Shown: positions 26,258 through 34,976, counted from the stretch's first letter. The stretch is 64,000 bases of DNA from Mariniblastus sp. (GCA_022447605.1 JAKVBG010000019.1:1-64000); one strand, 5' to 3'. Program-made: numbers and translations. Notes: generated by a model not told the origin, from the sequence alone.

Positions 26258-27166
26258 ATGCACCCCCGAGAACTGAAAACGGCTTTCGAACGTGGCGAGA
26301 ACATTACCGATCTCCTGCGCCGCGAAAATGACTCGGGTCGTAACACCGAGGAGATCATCGAAACCGCGTACGATTTACAGACCGGATCCTATGTCGCGGC
26401 GCTGGACGACCCAACCTTTCACGAACAGAAGATCCACTACGCCGCGGCAATCGCCGAGGTATTAACCGGGCTGGTTCAAGATGGCGGCAGCGTCCTGGAA
26501 CCGGGCGTGGGTGAAGGAACGACCTTGTCATTTGTCATGCGCGCCTGTGGCGATTCTTTTCAGGCGTATCATGGGTTTGACATTTCCTGGTCACGAGTCG
26601 CCCAATGCAAGGAGTGGCTTGCCTCTGAAAGTGAGAACGATGTATTCCTCTCCGTTGCCAGCCTCTTCCACGCACCGTACGCCGACAATTCGTTTGATAT
26701 CGTGTACACCTCGCACACCATGGAACCCAACGGCGGTCGCGAAGTGCCCATTCTCAGGGAACTTCACCGCATCGCGGCCCGCTACCTCGTTCTCTTCGAG
26801 CCGGGGTATGAGCTGGCAACTCCGGCAGCGCAGGAACGGATGGAACGCCTGGGATACGTTCGGGACCTCCGCCAACACGCGATCTCACTCGGCATGAAGG
26901 TCGTTCGACACGAGTTGCTGGGCGTGACGGGGAATCCGTTGAATCCGACCGCCCTGACCGTGATCGAAAAATCATCTCAGGGGGGACCGGCCACGCCCCG
27001 TTTGACGTGCGCCCGACATGGCGATCCGCTGGTCGATCATGGGGACGCCCTGTATGCACCAGGCAGCCTGCGGGCCTACCCGAAGTTGCGGGGCATTCCC
27101 TGCCTGCGCCTGGAAGATGGGATCGTAGCCAGCCGGTTCGAAATGGAATCGGACGCTACCGCTTAG
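26258..27166 (+). CDS. SAM-dependent methyltransferase with C-terminal Trm112-like segment
   Basis: 302 residues. SVLEPGVGEGTTLSF near residue 78 is motif I of a class I methyltransferase, FDISWSRVAQCKEWL is motif II, and DNSFDIVYTSHTMEP is motif IV. The last ~60 residues (LTCARHGDPLVDHGDALYAP then RGIPCLRLEDGIVAS) resemble the Trm112p-like domain often joined to such enzymes. Only two Cys remain, so a zinc site is doubtful. The substrate is unknown. Confidence 0.8.
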   Translation: MHPRELKTAFERGENITDLLRRENDSGRNTEEIIETAYDLQTGSYVAALDDPTFHEQKIHYAAAIAEVLTGLVQDGGSVLEPGVGEGTTLSFVMRACGDSFQAYHGFDISWSRVAQCKEWLASESENDVFLSVASLFHAPYADNSFDIVYTSHTMEPNGGREVPILRELHRIAARYLVLFEPGYELATPAAQERMERLGYVRDLRQHAISLGMKVVRHELLGVTGNPLNPTALTVIEKSSQGGPATPRLTCARHGDPLVDHGDALYAPGSLRAYPKLRGIPCLRLEDGIVASRFEMESDATA

Positions 27167-27341
27167 GCCAACGGCCTGACTTGGTGCTGAGGTAAATTCC
27201 TTGCAACGAATAAAAAAAAATGCGTTGCGCACGCACGGTTCCTGTTTAGTACCCTACGAAGCAGGTGCCAAGATGGCATTGCAATTTGTGAAATCATCGG
27301 CATCCTGTTTTGAATCCAGGTTTTCTCAGTCTCAGGAGAAT

Positions 27342-27836
27342 ATGATGTTTAAACTCTGTTTTGCCGCGGCGGCCGCGCTGGTCCTGTTTTCACCCACACT
27401 CCAAGCACAAGACCAAAAACCAAAAACGCGCGCTCTGTACGAACAATCACAACAGGGTGTCACGGTTCGTCTTGAGAAGATTGCCGTGCAGAGCACGCTT
27501 GTGAATCCGGCTGACGCACCTCAAAATCTTCGGCAACGCTCGGTAGCTTTCTTCTTGTCTTTTTCCAACTGTGGAAATAACTTCGGCCCATTCGAGATTA
27601 CTTACGCCAATGATAACCGCCCCCATCGTTCTGAGTTGATCGGCATGTGGCCACCGCGTTGGGTACCTCATGTGAAAGGGACCGATGTCGATCCTCAAGC
27701 CATTGGGTATGAATTCAAACAATACATCACGGGCGATTTTGCCGTGGATGCTCTATTCCCACTCACAGTAACGGTCAACGCCGAAACAAAAACCGGAGAG
27801 AAAGTGAAATTCACTTTCAAGAATGTGCGGTTCTAG
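27342..27836 (+). CDS. Secreted protein of unknown function
   Basis: 164 residues from ATG 27342 (or 27345), with an AGGAGA ribosome site. Signal peptide MMFKLCFAAAAALVLFSPTL then QAQDQ. The mature part is beta-rich (VTVRLEKIAVQSTLV, FFLSFSNCGNNFGPFEITYA, VTVNAETKTGEKVKFTFKN), like a single immunoglobulin-type sandwich. No family recognised. The frame extends upstream to 27201, but the ribosome site and signal peptide set the start. Confidence 0.7.
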   Translation: MMFKLCFAAAAALVLFSPTLQAQDQKPKTRALYEQSQQGVTVRLEKIAVQSTLVNPADAPQNLRQRSVAFFLSFSNCGNNFGPFEITYANDNRPHRSELIGMWPPRWVPHVKGTDVDPQAIGYEFKQYITGDFAVDALFPLTVTVNAETKTGEKVKFTFKNVRF

Positions 27837-27917
27837 TTACTGTTGGACACCGTGGCGACCCGACTCAACCCGACACTAACCAGGGGTGCGACCGATGACC
27901 CCGATTCGAGATCGATT

Positions 27918-28919
27918 ATGACAAGACTTTTTTTAGACAGACTGACCTTTCTGAGTTTGGCTCTCACCCTGCTGACAGGAAGTCTGAACGCCCAGCAACG
28001 GGCAACCGAAAACCGGAACGATCGATCCGCGGCAGGGCAGGAGCAGGTCATCGCCGAGACAACCACGTCCCACCTGCCGAAAAACGTGGCAGCGATATTG
28101 CAGACGATTCCCGACGACATGGTGATCGGCTTGGTCGTACTCGATGATCGGGGTAAAGTCATGTTTCACCACAACTCCCAACGGGAACTGCCGGCCGCCA
28201 GTTCGGTCAAATCGATCCTGCTACTGGAACTGTTTAACCGGTACGCCGAGGAATTGGACCAACAACCCCGCCAAGACATCGCCGCCATTGTACAAAACAG
28301 GAAGCACCCAGCCGTCGCGCATTTTAGTGAACGGAGCCAACAGGAAATTGCCGCTGAACTCTCGGTCGTTTCGATCAAGCAACTCGGTTCGATCCTGATC
28401 GACTCCAAGGATCCATCCGGAAAAACCTACTCAAATATCGTTTACAACGGGGCGGCCAACGTGGCGATCGCTCTGCTGGGCGGTCCCGCTGCTGCCACCG
28501 CGCAAATGCAGCAGCGCCACGACGCATTTCAAGGTGTCCATCTGAGGCGGTACATGTTGGCCCGGCGGAATGTAACGGGGGATAACACGGCTACCCCGTT
28601 CGCCCTGGCCACCCTGTTCCAGACCACCGTTGGTAAAACGCCCCCCGATGTGATGGGCAATACGGTTCAGGAGCTGACCGACATCCTGCATGTCACCGAT
28701 TATCCCAATGGCGCCAAACTGTACGCCAAAGGGGGCACGCTCTATAGTGACCCGGTCACCCAGGTCCGATCGGGTCATTATTCCAACGGAACTAGGACGA
28801 TGAATTACGCCATCATGGCCAGCCAGAAACTCCGTTCCAGGACGTCGGGCAAACAACAACATGAAATTCTCAAGCAACTGACGCTGGACCTCTACACCGG
28901 TTTGCAAAACCCCAAATAA
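27918..28919 (+). CDS. Secreted beta-lactamase-like serine hydrolase with altered active site
   Basis: 333 residues from the ATG at 27918; signal peptide FLDRLTFLSLALTLLTGSLN then AQQ. PAASSVKSILLLELF has the class A beta-lactamase/PBP SxxK motif. YNGAANVAIALLGG sits where SDN-TAANLLL normally lies, so the second catalytic Ser (S130) is a Tyr. YAKGGTLYSD replaces KTG/KSG with KGG. The fold is therefore probably penicillin-binding, but hydrolysis of beta-lactams is unlikely. A role as a cell-wall serine peptidase or a binding protein is possible. Confidence 0.75.
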   Translation: MTRLFLDRLTFLSLALTLLTGSLNAQQRATENRNDRSAAGQEQVIAETTTSHLPKNVAAILQTIPDDMVIGLVVLDDRGKVMFHHNSQRELPAASSVKSILLLELFNRYAEELDQQPRQDIAAIVQNRKHPAVAHFSERSQQEIAAELSVVSIKQLGSILIDSKDPSGKTYSNIVYNGAANVAIALLGGPAAATAQMQQRHDAFQGVHLRRYMLARRNVTGDNTATPFALATLFQTTVGKTPPDVMGNTVQELTDILHVTDYPNGAKLYAKGGTLYSDPVTQVRSGHYSNGTRTMNYAIMASQKLRSRTSGKQQHEILKQLTLDLYTGLQNPK

Positions 28920-29154
28920 CGCGGCGCCGCCAGGACGAAGCAGGGAGATGAAAACGCCGACCTGAAGCGAGCCTGAAATCGACGCACCACGTCCCCATCC
29001 TCCCCGACCCGCATGGACTCGCCGGTTGTAGGCCGTGTTGTCCAGCTACAATTTTTCCGCTTCACCGCGTAAACTGCTAACAGGTTTTTCACGAATTTGA
29101 GCGGCGTCCGGATCGTCGCTGGCCACGTCAGATTTTTTTCGCGCGGAGTTCAAG

Positions 29155-29946
29155 GTGAGACTCATTTTAATTCTATCGATCACCTGTGCCCTATCTCAAC
29201 AACCGGTGACAGCGCAGGAGGAAAACCCGTCTGCCCAATCCGTCATCGAACGATATGTCCAGGCCAAGGGTGGCCAGGAAACGCTGGCTAAAATCAAAAA
29301 CTACACCATCAAAGGGGAAGTGATCTCGGAGGGAGAAGTTGTTGGCAAATTTGAGATTTTCCAAGCTCCGAATCTTCATCTTTCGATCAACAGGTTCCCG
29401 AACGGATCGAAACGAACGCATGGAACGGATGGAAAGATTGCCTGGCAAATTGACACCCAAGGCCAACCGAAGATTTTGACCGGCCAGGAAGCGCGGGATT
29501 ACATGCGACACTATTCCACCTTGCACGAAGCATTGAATTGGAGAAAACAGTTCGAGACCATTGAATATGTCAAAGAAACGACCCTCGACAAGACACCCGT
29601 CCATCACCTGGCTTTTCACACCAGCGATGGACGTAAAATTGATCGATTCTTTGACGTGCAAACCGGTTTGTTCGTGCGTGAAGAACAGAAAACGTCAGAC
29701 GAAAACGAGACCTTTATGGTCAGCGAAATCAAAGACTATGTGAAAGAGAAAAATGGCAGCATGGTATCACGTAAGCGGATCAATCACTTTGGTACTTTGG
29801 AACAGAATACATTGCTGGAAAAATACATGGTTGAATACAAAATACGTTCGATTGAGTCGAATACGATCAACGATTTAAAGATTTTTGCACTCCCTTTTTC
29901 GGTTGCCAAACTTCAACAATCAACCAAACCCGACAAAGAGAAATAA
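29155..29946 (+). CDS. Secreted LolA/LppX-like lipoprotein-carrier-fold protein
   Basis: 263 residues with a GTG start, GGAG upstream and a short signal peptide (MRLILILSITCALSQQPVTA). The start of the mature domain, AQSVIERYVQAKGGQETLAK, then IKNYTIKGEV, is the pattern of 'outer membrane lipoprotein-sorting' family proteins. The rest is a long run of beta strands. Its ligand is unknown. A/T content is higher than in neighbours, with many Lys codons. Confidence 0.65.
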   Translation: MRLILILSITCALSQQPVTAQEENPSAQSVIERYVQAKGGQETLAKIKNYTIKGEVISEGEVVGKFEIFQAPNLHLSINRFPNGSKRTHGTDGKIAWQIDTQGQPKILTGQEARDYMRHYSTLHEALNWRKQFETIEYVKETTLDKTPVHHLAFHTSDGRKIDRFFDVQTGLFVREEQKTSDENETFMVSEIKDYVKEKNGSMVSRKRINHFGTLEQNTLLEKYMVEYKIRSIESNTINDLKIFALPFSVAKLQQSTKPDKEK

Positions 29947-30041
29947 CCATGGCGTGACCCCCGCAGCCAACCTTTGTCGTCCGTCGGTACCACGGGCGTC
30001 CACCGGGTGATCTGATTCGTTATCCTTATTCATCGCATAAA

Positions 30042-30509
30042 ATGGCCACCACACTCCGCATTCTTATTTCGGTATTCAGCATCTTCCTGATCGGAAGTTA
30101 CCTATGCAACAGCATCGGCTTGATTGGGGGTCGACCGATCAGGGGGATCACGCATACCCCACCCTTATTGCTCACTACGATCATCACGTTCGTCATTCTG
30201 GAAACCTTCCTGATCGGCTTCCTCATGTTTCAGCGCAGGGAATCCGCCGCAGGCCGGCCGCGACAATTCAGCATCGGCGCACTATTGATCGCTACCTGCG
30301 TCATCGCTATCCCCTTAGCCATGGCCCCTATCTATGAATCGGTCCTGGCCAGCATGCCCACCCATCCAAGCGGGAAGCGAGGACTCTCGAACTGGTTGTT
30401 TATCGGGATCATCTACTTTATGTTGCTCCCCATCACTTACCTCTGCTATAGCGGAAAACAGATCATTCAAATGATCATTCAAGAGAAGCGGTCCTCATCG
30501 ACAGACTAA
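30042..30509 (+). CDS. Four-span membrane protein of unknown function
   Basis: 155 residues with hydrophobic spans near 5-28 (LRILISVFSIFLIGSYLCNS), 42-63 (LLLTTIITFVILETFLIGFL), 78-97 and 122-145. The ATG at 30042 is used; no clear ribosome site. The nearest neighbour is the selenoprotein gene 91 bases downstream. No family recognised. Confidence 0.6.
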   Translation: MATTLRILISVFSIFLIGSYLCNSIGLIGGRPIRGITHTPPLLLTTIITFVILETFLIGFLMFQRRESAAGRPRQFSIGALLIATCVIAIPLAMAPIYESVLASMPTHPSGKRGLSNWLFIGIIYFMLLPITYLCYSGKQIIQMIIQEKRSSSTD

Positions 30510-30600
30510 TCATGGCACGAGCAGTCACCGATCAACCCACACGATTCGGCCACATCGCGATCCCCGCAGCATGGTCATTTTTTCATTGAGGAGGAGCAAG

Positions 30601-30861
30601 ATGGCGATCAAAATCATTCACTGCCCTACCTGAAAAGCGTACGGACCGAAGGTAGCGAGTTACGCTGCCGCCATACGAGAAAGCCTGAAGCAGGAACCCC
30701 TCATCGAAACAGGTCGCCGGGGACAACTCGATTTCCTGGTCGACGATCGTGTCGTGCTCTCTCGCAAAGGAGGACTGTGGGCAATGCTGACCAAAAAACC
30801 GTGGCCCACAAACGACGATGTAGTGCAGGCCATTTTGACGGCTAAGGGGAAATCGGCGTAG
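30601..30861 (+). CDS. SelW/Rdx-family protein with CxxU; predicted selenoprotein
   Basis: 86 residues if UGA 30631-30633 is read as selenocysteine (residue 11). A strong ribosome site (GAGGAGGAGC) precedes the ATG. MAIKIIHCPT-Sec-KAYGPK carries the CxxU redox motif of the SelW/SelT/SelH (Rdx) thioredoxin-like family. The rest (LIETGRRGQLDFLVDDRVVL, then SRKGG and NDDVVQAIL) matches the family's 'G..G.Fdv.vdg.lvfSK...g.fP...ei...i' pattern. Standard calling would stop at residue 10 or miss the gene. A 7-bp hairpin follows the UGA. These are small cytosolic thiol/selenol redox proteins. Confidence 0.85.
30651..30669 (+). promoter_or_regulatory. Predicted bacterial SECIS hairpin after UGA 30631
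   Basis: Stem GGUAGCG (30651-30657) pairs with CGCUGCC (30663-30669), seven pairs with one G-U, closing the loop AGUUA. It starts 17 bases after the UGA. The loop has a G in its first two positions and a GU core, as bacterial SECIS elements do. Confidence 0.75.
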
Positions 30862-30896
30862 AATAATGGCGTTCCCATCACGCGATCAACGATCGC

Positions 30897-30922
30897 GCGG
30901 TCCGCTTGCTGAAACGGACCGC
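30897..30922. other. Hairpin between selenoprotein and sulfatase genes
   Basis: GCGGTCCG (30897-30904) pairs with CGGACCGC (30915-30922), eight pairs with a 10-base loop. There is no T-run, so it is not a typical intrinsic terminator. It may separate the two genes or protect an mRNA end. Confidence 0.45.
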
Positions 30923-30955
30923 CGAGTTTACCTAAGAAAATCGGAGACCCAGCTC

Positions 30956-32371
30956 ATGAGACGACGAACCGCTCTCCTGTTGCTAATCCTTGCCTGGTTC
31001 GCTTCCCTCTGGCCTGCCTTGACGAACGCTGAAGATACGGTGAAACGGCCAAATATCATCCTCGTTTTCATCGACGACATGGGTTGGTCCGATTTTTCCT
31101 GTTTCGGCAATCCGGATGCCGATACACCCCACATCGATCGTCTGGCGGCCGAGGGGATCGCCTTCCAGCAGTTCTACGTCAACTCGCCCATCTGTTCTCC
31201 CTCGCGAGTAGCGATCTCGACCGGGACGTACCCGCAGCGTTGGAACATCACCTCTTACCTCGCTTTCCGGGATAAAAACGCCCAGCGAGGAATGGCCAAC
31301 TGGCTCGACCCCCAGGCCCCGATGCTGGCGCGAGCCTTGCAGCAGAACGGCTACGCCACCGGTCACTTCGGCAAGTGGCATATGGGGGGACAGCGCGACG
31401 TCAATGACGCGCCGCCGATTACGGCTTACGGTTTCGACGAATCGTTGACCAACTTCGAGGGGATGGGGGCCAAACTACTCCCGCTGACGATCAACAAAGC
31501 AGGGAAAACCGGCAAAATTTGGGCCAATGCCACCAACCTGGGTCAGCCGGTCACCTGGATGCAACGGTCGGAGATCACGAACGGCTTCATCAACGCGGCG
31601 ATCCCCTTCATGGAGCGGGCCCGAGACGCCGGCAAACCGTTTTACGTCAACCTCTGGCCCGACGACGTCCACAGCCCATTCTGGCCGTCGTACGAACGGA
31701 TCAAGCAGACCAACAACAAACGCGAGCTCTACCTGGCCGTTCTCGAGGAGATGGATGCGCAGTTCGGTAAATTGTTTGACTTTATCCGGACCGACGACCA
31801 ACTGCGGGACAACACATTGATCCTGGTCTGTTCCGACAACGGGCCCGAAAAAGGCGCGGGGCGCGCCGGACCGTTCAAAGGTTTCAAGACACACCTGTAT
31901 GAAGGGGGGATTCGCTCCTCGCTGGTCGCCTGGGCACCGGGACTGTTGAAGTCGACGGCGCGCGGGACGGTCAACGAGACGTCGGTCTTTTCCGCCATCG
32001 ACCTGGTCCCCTCGTTGTTGCAGCTGACCGGTCAGGTCCCGGCCAATGGTCCCCAGCGTGACGGTGAAGAACTGGCCGACACGTTGCTGGGCAAGGCGAA
32101 AACGTCCCGGCAGGCGCCCCTCTTTTTTAGCCGTCCCCCGGACCGGAAGAATTTTTACGGCTTCCAAAATTTGCCGGACCTGGCGATGCGCGAGGGAAAA
32201 TGGAAACTGCTTTGTGATTACGACGGGGCCAGACCGGAACTTTATGACCTGGCCGCAGACCGGGCCGAGGCGAATAATTTGGCACCCGCTCACCCAAAAG
32301 TCACCCAACGAATGACCGAAAGCGTCCTGAACTGGTACCAGGCCATGCCGCCGATCAAACCGGTCGATTGA
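30956..32371 (+). CDS. Secreted sulfatase (arylsulfatase-type)
   Basis: 471 residues from the ATG at 30956, with GGAG upstream and a signal peptide (ALLLLILAWFASLWPALTNA). PNIILVFIDDMGWSDFSCFG holds the metal-binding Asp pair. CSPSR (SPICSPSRVAISTGTYP, near residue 80) is the sulfatase motif whose Cys is converted to formylglycine. GHFGKWHMGG and CSDNGPEKG are further active-site blocks. The C-terminus has ELYDLAADRAEANNLA. The substrate, probably a sulfated polysaccharide or its fragments, cannot be named. Confidence 0.93.
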   Translation: MRRRTALLLLILAWFASLWPALTNAEDTVKRPNIILVFIDDMGWSDFSCFGNPDADTPHIDRLAAEGIAFQQFYVNSPICSPSRVAISTGTYPQRWNITSYLAFRDKNAQRGMANWLDPQAPMLARALQQNGYATGHFGKWHMGGQRDVNDAPPITAYGFDESLTNFEGMGAKLLPLTINKAGKTGKIWANATNLGQPVTWMQRSEITNGFINAAIPFMERARDAGKPFYVNLWPDDVHSPFWPSYERIKQTNNKRELYLAVLEEMDAQFGKLFDFIRTDDQLRDNTLILVCSDNGPEKGAGRAGPFKGFKTHLYEGGIRSSLVAWAPGLLKSTARGTVNETSVFSAIDLVPSLLQLTGQVPANGPQRDGEELADTLLGKAKTSRQAPLFFSRPPDRKNFYGFQNLPDLAMREGKWKLLCDYDGARPELYDLAADRAEANNLAPAHPKVTQRMTESVLNWYQAMPPIKPVD

Positions 32372-32658
32372 CTGGCAGGCGGGCGCCAAAGACATGGCAA
32401 GGAAATGACATGGAAACATCTGTCCCATTACCGATGCGACAGGATGACCTTACCAACGGGCTGTACAGCCAATGATTATCCGGTCATTGCCAGTTTTGGC
32501 TTCTCATCGGGTGACCCGCTACAATGCTTCCTGCGAGCCGGTTACCCGGTCGATCGTAACGCACGTTATCGGGCTGCTATTTTTCCGGTTCCGTTTCGTG
32601 GTCCACACGTCGTCGACCGGTTTGGCGGGTCGGTTGAAATTTAGTTTGAGGAAACCGC

Positions 32659-33516
32659 ATGAAGGAAACGGCTTACCTGCTGCAAGCCGCATTGATTAGT
32701 GCCTGGTGGCTGGGACTTGCCATCAGCTCAAATTTTTTTAATGCGTTTCAATTCGCCGGAATCCCGCCGGTGTCGTTCTGGGCGTTCTTCGCACCGGATA
32801 TTCTGTTGATCGCCAGCTTGTCGGTCGTGCGAGCTTACCACCAGAACCGAGCCCTGGAACTTGTGATTCTGGGCGCCTTTGCGTACGCCACCCTTTACTG
32901 TTGCAATGCGACCATCCTCACCTTGAGTGGTTACCTGCCAACGGGTCTGATGGCGTTCGGATTGGGTTACAACGTCTTCCTCTGCTTCAATGAATCCCTG
33001 TTCCGCCGGTCCTGCGCCGGCATCGTGCGAAACGCGGTCAAGACGGTGATCCAGATAGTCTGCGTCTGGATATTGGCACTGGCGGTGGTTCCCTACATCC
33101 TCCTCGATGCTTTCAACGGCCTCATCGCACCCGCGCTGGACGCACAGACGGTGGCAGGAGGGCTCCTCTTCCTCGCTTTCAGCCTGCTCGGATTGACCAG
33201 TTCCTTCTTCCTGGTCCGCGATGGGGATGGCACTCCGCTCCCCTTGGATCAAACCAACGAGCTGGTCGTTTCGGGTCCGTATCAATATGTACGTAATCCC
33301 ATGGCGATTGCCGGGATCGGACAGGGCATCGCCGTCGCCATTCTCTTTCAGTCGTTTCCGATCCTGGTCTATTCATTACTGGGAGCCTTTGCATGGCACC
33401 TGGTCGTACGCCCATTTGAGGAACAGGATATGCTCAAAAGATTTGGTGACTCCTATCAGGGGTACCGTCAGCGCGTGCCCTGCTGGTTCCCGAGATTCGG
33501 GAAAAACGCCGGGTAA
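32659..33516 (+). CDS. Isoprenylcysteine/phospholipid methyltransferase-family membrane protein
   Basis: 285 residues with a GAGG ribosome site before the ATG. At least six hydrophobic spans. VVSGPYQYVRNPMAIAGIGQ near residue 205 is the ICMT/PEMT signature (GPYryvRNPmy.g), and the C-terminus (EEQDMLKRFGDSYQGYRQRV) matches the conserved E..l...fG..Y..Y...v. Such enzymes use SAM to methylate lipid or prenyl-cysteine groups in the membrane. The substrate is not determined. The N-terminal 130 residues are an added membrane domain. Confidence 0.85.
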   Translation: MKETAYLLQAALISAWWLGLAISSNFFNAFQFAGIPPVSFWAFFAPDILLIASLSVVRAYHQNRALELVILGAFAYATLYCCNATILTLSGYLPTGLMAFGLGYNVFLCFNESLFRRSCAGIVRNAVKTVIQIVCVWILALAVVPYILLDAFNGLIAPALDAQTVAGGLLFLAFSLLGLTSSFFLVRDGDGTPLPLDQTNELVVSGPYQYVRNPMAIAGIGQGIAVAILFQSFPILVYSLLGAFAWHLVVRPFEEQDMLKRFGDSYQGYRQRVPCWFPRFGKNAG

Positions 33517-33635
33517 ACCTCCGCAAGATTGGACGGGTCAATCCGAATCCTATAGGATGCTTTTCAGGCGGCCAGGGCAGCGATGGGAAGGCATCCACGG
33601 ACCGTTCGATGACCAATGTTTAGGGAGAGCATAGC

Positions 33636-34121
33636 TTGATTTACAGAATCAAAGAGAAGTTCTGGTCCTGGGGCAACGATTTCACCATCACCGACCAACT
33701 GGGGGCACCCCAATTCCTGATCGATGGCCAGGCTTTCTCTTGGGGCGACAAGTTGTCGTTCCAGGATATGCAGGGAAACGAATTGGCGTTCATCAGTCAG
33801 AAGTTGTTTTCGTTCCAGCCGCGTTACCAAATTCTGGTCAATGGGAACCTGTTCGCCGAAGTGGTCAAGGAATTCACCTGGTTCAAAAAGAAATTCACCC
33901 TCGATGTTCCCGGGCCGAACGATTACGAAATCGACGGCTCGTTCTGGGAACACGAATTCGAGTTCCGACGGTCCGGCCGGCGAGTCGCCTCGGTCAGCAA
34001 GAGCTACTGGGACTGGACTGACAGTTACGGGGTCGACATCATTGAAGACGAGGATGAAGTATCGATTCTTTGCGCCTGTATCGTGATTGACCAGGTATTG
34101 CACGACGACGACCGCCGCTAA
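33636..34121 (+). CDS. LURP-one-related (tubby-like) protein
   Basis: 161 residues from a TTG at 33636 with GGGAGAG upstream. IKEKFWSWGNDFTITDQLGA near the start, then FSWGDKLSFQDMQGNELAFI, is the LURP-one-related (DUF567) beta-barrel pattern, related to tubby and phospholipid scramblase folds. The final helix (VSILCACIVIDQVLHDDD) matches the family's central hydrophobic helix. Bacterial members have no known function; membrane or lipid contact is inferred. Confidence 0.85.
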   Translation: MIYRIKEKFWSWGNDFTITDQLGAPQFLIDGQAFSWGDKLSFQDMQGNELAFISQKLFSFQPRYQILVNGNLFAEVVKEFTWFKKKFTLDVPGPNDYEIDGSFWEHEFEFRRSGRRVASVSKSYWDWTDSYGVDIIEDEDEVSILCACIVIDQVLHDDDRR

Positions 34122-34265
34122 TCGGTCCTACTTGCCGGCGAACCGGGTTACCGAGAGACGCGACAGGACACTCAACGGCGCAACGCCCCCCCTTTTCTGG
34201 CCAACTGTTCCGCCAGGACCCGTTTTCCCTGAACCATCGTGTGCCAGCTCGCGTAACAGCAGGTG

Positions 34266-34670
34266 ATGAACGGTAAACGAACCATCTCGACCGCCCTGTT
34301 CTGCCTCCTCTTGGCATGGCCCCAGGGACCGTTCTGCCTCTGTTGCAATCAGGCGTTTGGGTCGTCAGAAGCGGTCAGCACGGGAGCCATCGAGTCCGAC
34401 GGGCGCCGTTGTTGCTCCCCCGGCTACCACGACAAAACCGGGATCGACCCGGTGCAGGCCGGTTGCCCGCAGTGTGATTGCTTCGATCCCGCCGCGAACC
34501 GGTTGTACACGGCAATGGGCGCCAGTCAGAACCTGGTAACGGCAGACCGTTTTTCGTACCGCTATGATCCCGCCTGGTCCGAAGGCCCGGGCCCCGCCCG
34601 CTGGGAATCTGTTCCCCACGTACCGGGACACCAACAGCGACAGGCAGCCTTGGCAGTCTGGTTGAAATAA
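34266..34670 (+). CDS. Cys-containing secreted protein of unknown function
   Basis: 134 residues from the ATG at 34266 (a GTG sits one codon earlier), with AGCAGG upstream. Signal peptide RTISTALFCLLLAWPQGPFC, followed by clustered Cys (CLCCNQ, RRCCSPG, GCPQCDC) that could bind metal or form disulfides. The C-terminal half has no recognised domain. The next gene is another secreted Cys-rich protein 62 bases away. Confidence 0.5.
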   Translation: MNGKRTISTALFCLLLAWPQGPFCLCCNQAFGSSEAVSTGAIESDGRRCCSPGYHDKTGIDPVQAGCPQCDCFDPAANRLYTAMGASQNLVTADRFSYRYDPAWSEGPGPARWESVPHVPGHQQRQAALAVWLK

Positions 34671-34687
34671 CTCTCCCCACCAATGTT

Positions 34688-34715
34688 GTTTATTGAATAA
34701 CGTTTATTGAATAAC
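34688..34715. promoter_or_regulatory. Tandem 14-bp palindromic repeat, candidate operator
   Basis: GTTTATTGAATAAC occurs twice head to tail (34688-34701 and 34702-34715). Each copy contains the perfect palindrome TTATTGAATAA. It lies 18-45 bases upstream of the Cys-rich protein at 34733, where a dimeric repressor could act. The AT-rich palindrome next to a Cys-rich metal-binding type protein suggests metal-responsive control, but this is inference. Confidence 0.5.
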
Positions 34716-34732
34716 GATTCGATGGGAGAATC

Positions 34733-34963
34733 ATGATGTTAACCAAAATATTACTCGGTCTCGCCCTGTTGGCGGGACTCGCCATCACCCCGTTGGCCAT
34801 GACGGGTTCGTTCCCCGCAGGGGCTGACCTATGTTCCTGCTGCGGCAACGGCTGCCTCTGCGAGGATTGCCATTGCCAGCAGGAGGATTGTCAATGCAAA
34901 ACGGGTAGCGAATCGGCCTGCAGCGACGCCTGCTGCACGGACTGCTGCCATGAAGATGCTTGA
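34733..34963 (+). CDS. Small secreted Cys-rich, probable metal-binding protein
   Basis: 76 residues with a signal peptide (MMLTKILLGLALLAGLAITP, LAMTGSFPAGA). The mature ~43 residues hold 14 Cys in CxxC/CC/CxC runs (LCSCCGNGCLCEDCHCQQED, then CQCK and ACSDACCTDCCHEDA), plus His and Asp. This is metallothionein-like in composition. It is preceded by a tandem palindromic site and followed directly by a strong terminator, so it is a single-gene unit. The metal is unknown; Cu, Zn or Cd are possible. Confidence 0.75.
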   Translation: MMLTKILLGLALLAGLAITPLAMTGSFPAGADLCSCCGNGCLCEDCHCQQEDCQCKTGSESACSDACCTDCCHEDA

Positions 34964-34976
34964 TTTGAATCAGGTT

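Noticed and set aside
30631-30633. True stop after a ten-residue peptide
   Set aside because: The residues after it continue the SelW family and a SECIS-like hairpin is present.
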